In this document: in pieces, positions 54,093 through 62,100 of the stretch
Numbering within the stretch: position 1 is the stretch's first letter
How the letters are laid out: the number at the start of each line of letters is the position of its first letter
Origin: Pseudomonas putida
GTDB taxonomy: Bacteria > Pseudomonadota > Gammaproteobacteria > Pseudomonadales > Pseudomonadaceae
Assembly: GCF_001636055.1 (NCBI RefSeq)
Contig: NZ_CP011789.1
Span: 2,418,001 to 2,482,000, forward strand
Direction: 5' to 3'
DNA length: 64,000 nucleotides
Translations under genes and position numbers: made by a program
Notes under the pieces: generated by a model
The model's input: the letters and a program-made list of their open reading frames with translations, nothing else
Databases searched by the model: none
Told to the model about the DNA's origin: nothing

Positions 54093-54368
54093 GAAACTCC
54101 AACGTGCGGGGTTGGAGCAGGGGTTGGCCACACCGAGATGTTCGCTGACAAGAGCCTGACTCCGTTCATGCAGTGAGAATGGCGTCACATTAATGGCTAA
54201 TGGATATTGCGAATATCAGGTTGCTCCCGATTGCTCCTAGGGGTTTCCCTGATGAGGTCTCAGAGGCAGTGGTACGTCCGCAGCGCGGCGGATGAGGAGG
54301 GATGTGGCAGCAGTAAAGCATGATGGTAAAGTGATATCAATCGCCGTTCAGGCATTTTTCTGCAGGGG

Positions 54369-54395
54369 TCAAGCTCTGGCGGATTGTGCCGATAC
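54369..54395 (+). promoter_or_regulatory. FliA promoter of cheV
   Basis: TCAAGCTC-N11-GCCGATAC matches TCAAG...GCCGATA with the exact FliA spacing, 49 nt before the cheV ATG. The best of the four FliA sites. Confidence 0.8.
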
Positions 54396-54443
54396 AGGGC
54401 GGATGTATCCACTTTTTCCGGCACAGAGCCAGGGGGTTGCGCA

Positions 54444-55379
54444 ATGGCTGGCATTCTCGACACGGTAGATCAACGCACGCAATTGGTAGGCGAGAACCGC
54501 CTGGAAATCCTCATGTTCCGCCTGGCGGGGCGACAGCTGTTCGCGATCAACGTGTTCAAGGTGCAGGAGGTGCTGCAACTGCCCAAGCTGACCCTGATGC
54601 CGCAGCGCCACACCTTCGTCTGTGGCGTGGTCAACCTGCGCGGCCAGACGCTGCCGGTGATCGACCTGTCCCAGGCAATCGGCATGCGCCCGCTGCAGCC
54701 AGGGCCGGACAGCACCATCATCGTCACCGAGTACAATCGCTCGGTACAGGCGTTCCTGGTGGGCGGCGTCGACCGCATCGTCAACATGAACTGGGAAGCC
54801 ATCATGCCACCGCCTACCAGCGCCGGCCGCCAGCATTACCTGACCGCGATCACCAAGGTCGACGAGAAACTGGTGGAGATCATCGACGTGGAGAAGGTGC
54901 TGGCCGAGATCGTGCCCTACAGCGCCAAGGTATCGCGCGACAAGCTCGAAGACCCGGTGCTCGCCCGTGCCCGCGGTCGTGAAGTGTTGCTCGTGGATGA
55001 CTCCAGCGTGGCCCTGGCCCAACTGCGTGACACCTTGTCGCAACTGGGTGTGAAGCTGCACATCGCCAGTGATGGCCTGAAGGCGCTGCGCATGCTCAAG
55101 GGCTGGGCCGATGCCGGAGAGGACGTCTGCGAAAAACTGCTGATGATCTTCACCGATGCCGAAATGCCGGAGATGGACGGTTACCGCCTGACCACCGAGA
55201 TCCGCAATGACCCGCGTCTGCGCGGGCTTTACGTGGTGCTGCACACGTCGCTGTCGGGCAGCTTCAACGAGTCGATGGTGAAGAAGGTAGGCTGCGACAA
55301 CTTCCTCTCCAAGTTCCAGCCGGACCGCCTGGTGGATGTGGTGCGCGAGCGTCTGTCGCTCGATCATGCGCCAGTCTGA
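54444..55379 (+). CDS. cheV: chemotaxis coupling protein CheV
   Basis: A 311-aa protein. A CheW-like coupling domain (about residues 20-165; FAINVFKVQEVLQLP, GVVNLRGQTLPVIDLSQ) is joined to a receiver (about 180-310; LLVDDSSVA, IFTDAEMPEMDGY acceptor, LSKFQPDRLVD). It adapts or couples receptor-CheA signalling. Start ATG 54444 (MAGILDTVDQRT); upstream frame extension from 54384 overlaps the FliA -10. GGGGG upstream. Convergent/divergent context: the Hpt-like gene is divergent. Confidence 0.94.
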   Translation: MAGILDTVDQRTQLVGENRLEILMFRLAGRQLFAINVFKVQEVLQLPKLTLMPQRHTFVCGVVNLRGQTLPVIDLSQAIGMRPLQPGPDSTIIVTEYNRSVQAFLVGGVDRIVNMNWEAIMPPPTSAGRQHYLTAITKVDEKLVEIIDVEKVLAEIVPYSAKVSRDKLEDPVLARARGREVLLVDDSSVALAQLRDTLSQLGVKLHIASDGLKALRMLKGWADAGEDVCEKLLMIFTDAEMPEMDGYRLTTEIRNDPRLRGLYVVLHTSLSGSFNESMVKKVGCDNFLSKFQPDRLVDVVRERLSLDHAPV

Positions 55380-55442
55380 TACCTGCACACGCCCCGTGGT
55401 GGGTATAAGCTTGGCTTTTTGACTGGCACGAGGCGGGCGGGG

Positions 55443-56246
55443 ATGTTTCTGAGTGCGTTGTATCGGTATCCAGTGAAGTCTTGCCAGGCGCAGAGCCTGG
55501 GCGAGTCGACCGTGGATGCCATGGGGCTGTCGGGCGATCGGCGCTGGATGGTGGTCGAGCAGGACACCGGGCGCTTCCTTACCCAGCGTGCCTGGCCACA
55601 ATTGGGACGGCTCACGGCCACCGGTGGCGATGAAGAAAGCCTGCTGCTGCAAACACCTGGGCAGGCGCCGCTGACGGTCAAGGTGCCGGGTGCCGACGAC
55701 GACCTGCGCGGGGTGACCATCTGGCGCGACACCTTGCGCGTGCCCGATGCCGGCGACGAGGCCGCTGCGTGGCTCAGTCAGATGCTCGGCAAGGCGGTAC
55801 GTCTGGTGCACTGTCCGCAGCAGCGGGCACGCTACCTGCCCAGCGGCTATGGGCTCAACAGTGACCGTGCGGCCTTCCCCGACGGCTTTCCGTTATTACT
55901 GATCGGCCAGGGCTCGCTCGATGAACTCAACCGGCGCATCGGCCGGCCGATGCAGATGCTGCGTTTTCGTCCCAACCTGGTGGTCGAGGGCGCCGAGGCG
56001 TTTGCCGAAGACGGCTGGAAGCGTATCCGTATCGGCGACCTGACCCTGCGGGTGCTCAAGCCCAGTGTGCGCTGCATCCTTACGACCCTCGACCCACAGA
56101 CGGGTGAGCGCAGTAGCGACCGGGAGCCGTTGACCACCCTCAAGACCTTTCGTGAGCGGGAAGGGGACGTACTGTTCGGGCAGAACCTGGCGGTCGATGG
56201 CAGCGGGCGACTTGAAGTCGGCATGCCGGTCGAGGTACTCGAGTAA
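55443..56246 (+). CDS. MOSC-domain protein (YcbX/mARC-like)
   Basis: A 267-aa protein with a MOSC_N beta barrel (LSALYRYPVKSCQAQSL, residues 1-110) and a C-terminal MOSC domain. The molybdenum-ligand Cys is in KPSVRCILTTLDPQTGE near residue 210, and FGQNLAVDGSGRLEVGM follows. YcbX-type enzymes detoxify N-hydroxylated bases with Mo cofactor, and moaB/moeA lie about 6 kb upstream. No 2Fe-2S domain follows, so an external reductase is needed. ATG 55443 has AGGCGGGCGGGG in front; the longer frame from 55419 is not conserved. Confidence 0.87.
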   Translation: MFLSALYRYPVKSCQAQSLGESTVDAMGLSGDRRWMVVEQDTGRFLTQRAWPQLGRLTATGGDEESLLLQTPGQAPLTVKVPGADDDLRGVTIWRDTLRVPDAGDEAAAWLSQMLGKAVRLVHCPQQRARYLPSGYGLNSDRAAFPDGFPLLLIGQGSLDELNRRIGRPMQMLRFRPNLVVEGAEAFAEDGWKRIRIGDLTLRVLKPSVRCILTTLDPQTGERSSDREPLTTLKTFREREGDVLFGQNLAVDGSGRLEVGMPVEVLE

Positions 56247-56345
56247 TCGCCGGCCGGCGCAGGCGACGAAACGCGGGGTGAGGTTCATAATCGGCGCTTA
56301 ATCCCGTTTTGTTGCACTGCGCATCCACCTACCCGGAGATTTCCC

Positions 56346-57029
56346 ATGCACGTACTGCTCTGCGAGGACGACGACCTGATCGCCAGCGGCATTTGCGCCG
56401 GCCTCACGGCCCAGGGCCTGACCGTCGATCGGGTCGCCAGCGCCTCGGCGGCACGTGCACTGCTCCAGGCGGCCCAGTTCGACGTGATGATCCTCGACCT
56501 GGGGTTGCCCGACGAAGACGGCCTCAAGCTGTTGCGGCGCCTGCGCCAGCAGGGCGAGGTGCTGCCGGTGCTGGTGCTCACGGCCCGTGATGCGGTCACC
56601 GACCGGGTCGATGGCCTGCAGGCCGGCGCCGACGACTACCTGCTCAAACCTTTCGACCTGCGCGAGCTGGCGGCACGCCTGCACACGCTCCTGCGCCGCG
56701 TGGCCGGGCGCGCCGTGAATGTCATCGAGCACGGCCCCTTGGTCTATAACCCCAGCAGTTGCGAGGCGACCCTGGCCGGTCGTGCGGTCGATCTGTCCCG
56801 ACGGGAGCAGGCCTTGCTCCAGGCCTTGCTGCAGAATCCCGGGCGCGTGCTGTCCAGCGAACAGCTCAAGGATTGCGTCTATGGCTTCAGCGATGAAGTC
56901 GAGAGCAATGCCCTGAACGTTCACATCCACCACCTGCGGCGCAAGCTTGGCAACAGTATCGTCGAGACCGTACGCGGGCTGGGCTATCGCCTGGGTGCAG
57001 CGCAGGCCCCGCAGGAGACCGCGCCATGA
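56346..57029 (+). CDS. OmpR-family response regulator (QseB/PmrA-like)
   Basis: A 227-aa regulator. Receiver with LLCEDDDL acidic pair, phospho-acceptor in VMILDLGLPDEDG, and LLKPFDLREL; then the OmpR-type winged helix (about 125-215; LSRREQALLQALLQNPGRVLS, NALNVHIHHLRRKLG, VRGLGYRLG). Overlaps its kinase by 4 nt (ATGA). Similar to QseB/PmrA/TctD types; exact stimulus unknown. Confidence 0.9.
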   Translation: MHVLLCEDDDLIASGICAGLTAQGLTVDRVASASAARALLQAAQFDVMILDLGLPDEDGLKLLRRLRQQGEVLPVLVLTARDAVTDRVDGLQAGADDYLLKPFDLRELAARLHTLLRRVAGRAVNVIEHGPLVYNPSSCEATLAGRAVDLSRREQALLQALLQNPGRVLSSEQLKDCVYGFSDEVESNALNVHIHHLRRKLGNSIVETVRGLGYRLGAAQAPQETAP

Positions 57030-58351
57030 GCCTGCGGGTTCGTCTGTCGCTGATCCTGGGCAGTGCCTTCATCCTGATCTGGATCCTGGCCGCGGCCTGG
57101 ATGTTGCGCGACCTGCGTCAGCAGATGATGTTCTCCCTCGACCAGCGCCTGGTGGCTTCGGCACGGATGGTGGCGGGCCTGGTCGACCAGTTGCCGCAGC
57201 CGTTGGGGGCCAAGGGCCGGGACGCGCACTTTGCGGCCGACCAGTTCAGCGTGCCGGACGGCATGGCCTGCCAGGTCAGTTCCCTGCGCGGCGAGATCCT
57301 GGCCAGCAACCACAAACACGATGGCAGCATGGACGATCAGCGCAGCGGCTTCCGTGACCAGACGATCGATGGCAGTTCATGGCGCACCTTCACCTACAAC
57401 CACGGCGATGTGCGGATCACCACGGCCGATCGCCATCAGGAACGCGAGGCGCTCAACCAGTCGATCCTGCTGGCCGCTTCGGCACCGGTGCTGATGGCCT
57501 TGCTCGGCAGCCTGGGGCTGCTGTGGATTGGTCTGGGCAAGGGGCTGGAGCCGCTCAACCGCATGCGCGATGCCCTGCGCAAGCGCCGAGCAGACAGCGT
57601 CGAACCCTTGCAGGTGGCGGGCATGCCCAGCGAGCTGCAGCCATTGCTGGAAACCCAGAACCAGCTGTTCCTGCGGATCGCCCAGACCCTCGAGCGCGAG
57701 CGACGCCTGACCGACGATGCTGCGCACGAACTGCGCAGCCCTCTGACCGCCATCAAGACCCACCTGCAAGTGGCGCGCATGACCGATGGAAGCGTGCGCG
57801 AGCAGGCCCTGGAGCACGCCGAGCAGGGCGCCGACCGCATGCACCGGACCTTGGAGCAACTGCTGATGCTGGCCCGGGTCGAGGGTAGCCTGTCGTTCGA
57901 AGATGGCGTGCTGTGCAGTGCCGAGCAAGTCGCGCGCCAGGCGGTGCAGGACGCTGGTGGCGGCGACAACCGGCGGATCGTCCTGCGCCTGCCCGAAGAG
58001 GCCACCCGCATCTACCTGGGCATGCCCGCGCCCTTGGCGGTGGCGGCGCTGCGCAACCTGCTGGACAACGCCCTGCGCCATGGTGGCAATGAGGCGGTGG
58101 AGCTGGAAGTGCAGATGGCCGATGGGCAGGTAGGCTTCCTGGTTCGCGATCATGGTCCGGGCATTGCCGACGAGGACCTCAAGCACCTGACCGAGCGTTT
58201 CTGGCGCAACAGCAAGAGTGTCGGCAGTGGGCTGGGATTGGCGATTGTCCAGGCGATCGTCCAGCGCTGCGCGGGCAGCTTGCGTTTCGACAGTCGCAGT
58301 GACGGGCTGCGGGTCTGGCTGCAGGTGCCTGCGCGGGAGGCTCGGGCCTGA
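57026..58351 (+). CDS. sensor histidine kinase (QseC/TctE-like)
   Basis: A 441-aa inner-membrane kinase with TM1 at about 7-27, a 2CSK-type periplasmic domain (30-145), TM2 at about 150-172, then HAMP-like, HisKA (LTDDAAHELRSPLTAIKTH, His near residue 235) and HATPase_c (LRNLLDNALRHG, VRDHGPGI, SVGSGLGLAIV). Coupled to the preceding OmpR-type regulator. An RR-kinase order with a short sensor resembles QseBC/TctDE. The 2CSK domain binds divalent metal or carboxylate in some relatives; not tested here. Confidence 0.9.
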   Translation: MSLRVRLSLILGSAFILIWILAAAWMLRDLRQQMMFSLDQRLVASARMVAGLVDQLPQPLGAKGRDAHFAADQFSVPDGMACQVSSLRGEILASNHKHDGSMDDQRSGFRDQTIDGSSWRTFTYNHGDVRITTADRHQEREALNQSILLAASAPVLMALLGSLGLLWIGLGKGLEPLNRMRDALRKRRADSVEPLQVAGMPSELQPLLETQNQLFLRIAQTLERERRLTDDAAHELRSPLTAIKTHLQVARMTDGSVREQALEHAEQGADRMHRTLEQLLMLARVEGSLSFEDGVLCSAEQVARQAVQDAGGGDNRRIVLRLPEEATRIYLGMPAPLAVAALRNLLDNALRHGGNEAVELEVQMADGQVGFLVRDHGPGIADEDLKHLTERFWRNSKSVGSGLGLAIVQAIVQRCAGSLRFDSRSDGLRVWLQVPAREARA

Positions 58352-58363
58352 TCATCGGTCAAC

Positions 58364-58396
58364 GTGGCTTTCGCGGACGCCTCTGCGAAAAGCCAC
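58364..58396 (+). terminator. hairpin after two-component pair
   Basis: GTGGCTTTCGC and GCGAAAAGCCAC form a stem with one bulged base around a 10-nt loop, 13 nt after the kinase stop. It lacks a long T-run, and a PvdS box follows at 58415. Confidence 0.45.
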
Positions 58397-58414
58397 CTTG
58401 GCCCCAAAATCTGC

Positions 58415-58438
58415 TAAATCCACACCCTACTCAAGCGT
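58415..58438 (+). promoter_or_regulatory. PvdS promoter of pvdH
   Basis: TAAAT at 58415-58419, exactly 16 nt, then CGT at 58436-58438. It ends 80 nt before the pvdH ATG. Confidence 0.85.
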
Positions 58439-58518
58439 CTCCCAAGCGATGACTTCCCGACACACATCCGGTTACAGGGACGTGGCGGGCATTCCTACTT
58501 GCTTGCGAGGGTTCGCCG

Positions 58519-59919
58519 ATGTCTACCGCTTCCAGCCTTGCCCAGGCACTGCCGGCTGTTGCGCCGGAATCTCTGTACCAGTTCGAGGATTCAGCCTTGC
58601 TGCTGCGCCAGCAGCAACAGGAGTCCAATGCCCGCAGCTACCCACGTCGCATTCCGCTGGCGCTCAAGCGCGCCCGGGGCATCCATGTCGAGGACGTCGA
58701 AGGCCGTCAGTTCATCGACTGCCTGGCCGGTGCCGGCACCCTGGCGCTGGGGCACAATCACCCGGTTGTGGTCGAAGCGATCCAGCGCGTGCTGGCCGAT
58801 GAGCTGCCGCTGCACACCCTCGACCTGACCACGCCGGTCAAGGATCGATTCGTTCAGGACCTGTTTGCGGTACTGCCCGAGGCATTGCGTCGCGAGGCGA
58901 AGATCCAGTTCTGCGGGCCGACTGGCACCGATGCGGTGGAAGCTGCGTTGAAGCTGGTGCGTACCGCCACCGGGCGCAGCACGGTGCTGGCTTTCCAGGG
59001 GGCGTACCACGGGATGACCCAGGGCGCCCTGAGCCTGATGGGCAGCCTGGGGCCGAAAAAGCCCCTGGGTGCACTGCTCAACAGCGGCGTGCAGTTCATG
59101 CCCTATCCCTATGACTACCGCTGCCCGTTCGGTTTGGGCGGCGAGGCGGGGGTGCGTGCCAACCTGCATTACCTGGAAAACCTGCTGCTCGACCCTGAGG
59201 CCGGGGTACAGCTGCCGGCGGCGGTGATTCTTGAGGTGGTGCAGGGCGAGGGCGGTGTGATTCCGGCCGATATCGAGTGGCTGCGCGGTGTGCGCCGTAT
59301 CACCGAGCAGGCTGGGGTGGCGCTGATCGTCGACGAGATCCAGAGCGGCTTCGCCCGCACCGGGCGTATGTTCGCCTTCGAGCATGCGGGCATCGTGCCA
59401 GACGTGGTGACCCTGTCCAAAGCCATTGGCGGCAGCCTGCCGCTGGCGGTAGTGGTCTACCGTGACTGGCTCGACACCTGGGCGCCTGGGGCTCACGCCG
59501 GGACCTTCCGTGGCAACCAGATGGCCATGGCCGCAGGGTCGGCGGTGATCAATTACCTGGTGGAGCATCGCCTGGACGAACACGCCGCCGCCATGGGCCA
59601 GCGCCTGCGCGGCCATCTGCAGCACCTGCAGCGTGACTACCCGCACCTGGGCGATATTCGCGGTCGAGGCTTGATGCTGGGGGTCGAGTTGATCGATCCG
59701 GACGGTGCGCTGGATGCCCTCGGCCACCCGGCGGCCTCACGCAGCCTGGCACCGAAGGTTCAGCGCGAGTGCCTCAAGCGCGGCCTGATTCTCGAACTGG
59801 GCGGCCGGCATGGCGCTGTAGTGCGTTTCCTGCCGCCGCTGATCATCAGCGCCGAGCAGATCGACGAAGTGGCCGACCGCTTCGCCCGTGCCGTCCAGGC
59901 TGCAGTGGCCGGCGACTGA
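58519..59919 (+). CDS. pvdH: diaminobutyrate--2-oxoglutarate aminotransferase PvdH
   Basis: A 466-aa class-III PLP aminotransferase making L-2,4-diaminobutyrate from aspartate semialdehyde and glutamate, the precursor of pyoverdine's chromophore. Motifs: GRQFIDCLAGAGTLALGH, FCGPTGTDAVEAALKL, FQGAYHGMTQGALS, LIVDEIQSGFARTG and the PLP lysine in VTLSKAIGGSLPLAV. ATG 58519 has GAGGG 8 nt upstream. An exact PvdS box precedes it, confirming membership in the pyoverdine regulon though the biosynthetic peptide synthetases are elsewhere. A terminator follows. Confidence 0.94.
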   Translation: MSTASSLAQALPAVAPESLYQFEDSALLLRQQQQESNARSYPRRIPLALKRARGIHVEDVEGRQFIDCLAGAGTLALGHNHPVVVEAIQRVLADELPLHTLDLTTPVKDRFVQDLFAVLPEALRREAKIQFCGPTGTDAVEAALKLVRTATGRSTVLAFQGAYHGMTQGALSLMGSLGPKKPLGALLNSGVQFMPYPYDYRCPFGLGGEAGVRANLHYLENLLLDPEAGVQLPAAVILEVVQGEGGVIPADIEWLRGVRRITEQAGVALIVDEIQSGFARTGRMFAFEHAGIVPDVVTLSKAIGGSLPLAVVVYRDWLDTWAPGAHAGTFRGNQMAMAAGSAVINYLVEHRLDEHAAAMGQRLRGHLQHLQRDYPHLGDIRGRGLMLGVELIDPDGALDALGHPAASRSLAPKVQRECLKRGLILELGGRHGAVVRFLPPLIISAEQIDEVADRFARAVQAAVAGD

Positions 59920-59928
59920 TCCAGGCCT

Positions 59929-59961
59929 GCGGGGGCTGTGCACTACAGCCCCCGCTTTTTT
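59929..59961 (+). terminator. terminator after pvdH
   Basis: GCGGGGGCTGT-GCACT-ACAGCCCCCGC followed by TTTTTT, 10 nt after the pvdH stop. It lies at the end of convergent ocd and may serve both. Confidence 0.92.
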
Positions 59962-61006
59962 ATGCTGCGCTGGCGTTACGCGCCGCGGCTTTTGGTTGCA
60001 GCAGGGCGAACAGGTCCTTCGGGTTCTCGAGCTCGGGCACCAGGGCAATGTCGTGGCCGATATCCAGCGCCTTGGCCACATCCAGCACATAGCGCAGCGC
60101 CGAGTAGTCCTCCAGGGCAAAGCCCACCGAATCGAACAGGGTCACCTGCGCGGCGTTCTCGCGACCGGCAGCGATCCCTTCGACCACCTGCCAGAATTCT
60201 GTGATCGGCGAGTCCGCCGGCATCTGCTGGATTTCACCCTCGATGCGGCTCTGCGGTTCGTACTCGACGATCACCCGTGCGCGCTCGACGATCTCGCGGT
60301 GCAGTTCGGTCTTGCCCGGGCAGTCGCCGCCCACGGCGTTGAGGTGCATGCCCGGTTCGATCATTTCGGGGGTGAGAATGGTGGCATAGGCCTTGTCGGC
60401 AGTGACCGTGGTGACGATGTCGGCACCGCGTACCGCGTCGGCCAAGGATGCTGCGATGATCAGCTTGAGCTTGGGGTAGCCGGCCAGGTTGGCCGCGAGT
60501 TTCTGCGAGGCGGCGCGGTCGATGTCGAACAGGCGGATCTCTTCGATGCCCAGCAGGGTGTGGAAGGCGATGGCCTGGAACTCGCTTTGCGAACCGTTGC
60601 CGATCAGCGCCATGCTTCGGCTGTCCTTGCGTGCCAGGTAGCCTGCGGCCAGGGCCGAGGTGGCGGCGGTGCGAATAGCGGTGGTCAGGGTCATTTCGCT
60701 GAGCAGGACAGGGGCGCCGGTGTCGACATCGCCCAGCGCACCGAACGCCATCACGGTCAGCAGCCCGTTGTGGGTGTTCTTCGGGTGGCCGTTGACGTAC
60801 TTGAAGGCGTACAGGTTGGCGTCGGACACCGGCATCAGTTCGATCACGCCATCGGGCGAGTGGTTGGCCAGGCGCGGGCACTTTTCGAAGTCGTGCCAGC
60901 GCAGGTAGTCGTCACGAATGTATTCGGCCATCTCGGCCAGGCAGGTGGGCAGGCCCTTGCGGTTGACCAGGCGGGCGAGGTCTTGCACGTCGATATAGCG
61001 AGTCAT
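59960..61006 (-). CDS. ocd: ornithine cyclodeaminase
   Basis: A 348-aa NAD-dependent OCD/mu-crystallin family enzyme converting L-ornithine to L-proline and ammonia. Motifs: ANLYAFKYVNGHP, LLSEMTLTTAIRTAATSALAA, the dinucleotide fold ALIGNGSQSEFQAI, and HLNAVGGDCPGKTEL, as in the P. putida enzyme. AAAGGAGC before ATG 61006. A longer frame to 61084 overlaps ctlX. Lies 19 nt downstream of the ctlX-like gene, so probably one transcript: citrulline to ornithine to proline. Confidence 0.93.
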   Translation of the reverse strand: MTRYIDVQDLARLVNRKGLPTCLAEMAEYIRDDYLRWHDFEKCPRLANHSPDGVIELMPVSDANLYAFKYVNGHPKNTHNGLLTVMAFGALGDVDTGAPVLLSEMTLTTAIRTAATSALAAGYLARKDSRSMALIGNGSQSEFQAIAFHTLLGIEEIRLFDIDRAASQKLAANLAGYPKLKLIIAASLADAVRGADIVTTVTADKAYATILTPEMIEPGMHLNAVGGDCPGKTELHREIVERARVIVEYEPQSRIEGEIQQMPADSPITEFWQVVEGIAAGRENAAQVTLFDSVGFALEDYSALRYVLDVAKALDIGHDIALVPELENPKDLFALLQPKAAARNASAA

Positions 61007-61025
61007 GGAGTGCTCCTTTGGGGGC

Positions 61026-61943
61026 TCAGTGGCGCGAGGGAAGGTGGACTTCGGCGAGCATGCAGCGTGCGCTGCCCCCGCCAATGCGTTCGATGTGGTC
61101 GATATCGACCACCAGCGGATGACTGTGGCGCTCGACCTGGCGGCGTTGGCCAGCGTCCAGCGAGCGCCAGGCGTTGCGCGACATCACCAGCAGCGAGCGG
61201 CCGCTGCGGTCGTGCACTTCGAGCATGTTGCCGGCGAAGCCCTCCAACTGGTCGAAACCCAAAGCCAGCACCTCCTTGCCGGTGTCGCGCAGCGAGTGTT
61301 CGAGGGTGCGGCGTTCGTCGGCGTGGGGCAGGGCGTCAAGGCAGGCCACAGCCAGGGTGCGGCCGACATTCATCATCACGTTGCTGTGGTAGATCGGTGC
61401 CTGCTGGCGATCGAGGGCGTGGAACAGGCACAGGCGGTAGCCGAGGCGTTCGGCGAACTGGCGCAGCGCCTGTTCGTGGGTGCGGCCGGAATGGCAGGCG
61501 TAGCTGATACGGTGCTCGCGATCCAGAACCATGCTGCCAGTGCCTTCGAGGAACAGATTCTGCTGTTCCAGTGGGCTCAGGTCGATGGTGCGTTCGATGG
61601 CGAAGCGTTCCTCGATCACCTGAAGCACACCCTTTTCGCGCTCCAGGCGACGGTTGTGACCTTCCATCGGGTAGAGCACCAGGCTGCCATCGGCATGGCT
61701 GCTCCACCAGTTGTTGGGGAAGATCGAATCGGGTGTGTGCGGTTCGGGCGTGTCCTGCACCACCAACACCTCGACGCCGTGCTGGCGCAGGGTCTGCACA
61801 TAGCCGTCGAACTCTTCGAGGGCTTTGCTGCTGGCGGCGTCAGGGTCCAGCGGTGCGCTCTGGAAGTGGTTGGTCAGGGCGGTGTCGGGGTTGAAGGCGA
61901 ACCGCGCCGGGCGAATCATGAGGACGGTATTTGTTGTTTGCAT
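61026..61943 (-). CDS. ctlX: citrulline hydrolase CtlX-like (amidinotransferase/deiminase fold)
   Basis: A 305-aa guanidino-group-modifying-superfamily protein. Substrate-site blocks: DSIFPNNWWSSHADGSLVLYPM, LEGTGSMVLDREHR, IYHSNVMMNVG (His) and the catalytic Cys in GGGSARCMLAEV at the end. The family includes CtlX citrulline ureidase of Francisella, which gives ornithine, CO2 and ammonia. The pairing with ocd fits that role; dimethylarginine or arginine deimination is an alternative. ATG 61943 (MQTTNTVLMIRP) fits the family start; an upstream ATG at 61976 is possible. Confidence 0.82.
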   Translation of the reverse strand: MQTTNTVLMIRPARFAFNPDTALTNHFQSAPLDPDAASSKALEEFDGYVQTLRQHGVEVLVVQDTPEPHTPDSIFPNNWWSSHADGSLVLYPMEGHNRRLEREKGVLQVIEERFAIERTIDLSPLEQQNLFLEGTGSMVLDREHRISYACHSGRTHEQALRQFAERLGYRLCLFHALDRQQAPIYHSNVMMNVGRTLAVACLDALPHADERRTLEHSLRDTGKEVLALGFDQLEGFAGNMLEVHDRSGRSLLVMSRNAWRSLDAGQRRQVERHSHPLVVDIDHIERIGGGSARCMLAEVHLPSRH

Positions 61944-61995
61944 TGGGCACGCATCCACAGGTGGCTGTGTGTCCATTTTCCGGTGCGGAAGTAGG

Positions 61996-62016
61996 AAAAG
62001 CCTGCTGAACGGCAGG
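61996..62016 (-). terminator. weak terminator between AcoR-like gene and ctlX
   Basis: Minus strand CCTGC-CGTTCA-GCAGG followed by CTTTTCC. It would limit read-through from the regulator into ctlX-ocd; a second GC hairpin lies at 62080-62100. Confidence 0.5.
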
Positions 62017-62079
62017 TGACGGGCAGCGGCTCCAGCTGAAATGGTGGGCGTTGCAGCGGAATCGGCTGCGGTGCCCCGG

Positions 62080-62100
62080 CGCAGGCTGGCTCAGCCTGCG
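62080..62100. terminator. GC hairpin at the AcoR-like stop
   Basis: CGCAGGCT-GGCTC-AGCCTGCG, an 8-bp perfect stem overlapping the stop codon region of the activator gene; no T-run. Confidence 0.5.

Noticed and set aside
61944..62090. Sigma-54 promoter linking the AcoR-like activator to ctlX-ocd
   Set aside because: No GG-N10-GC pair of TGGCAC/TTGC type was found on the minus strand, and terminator-like hairpins lie in the gap.
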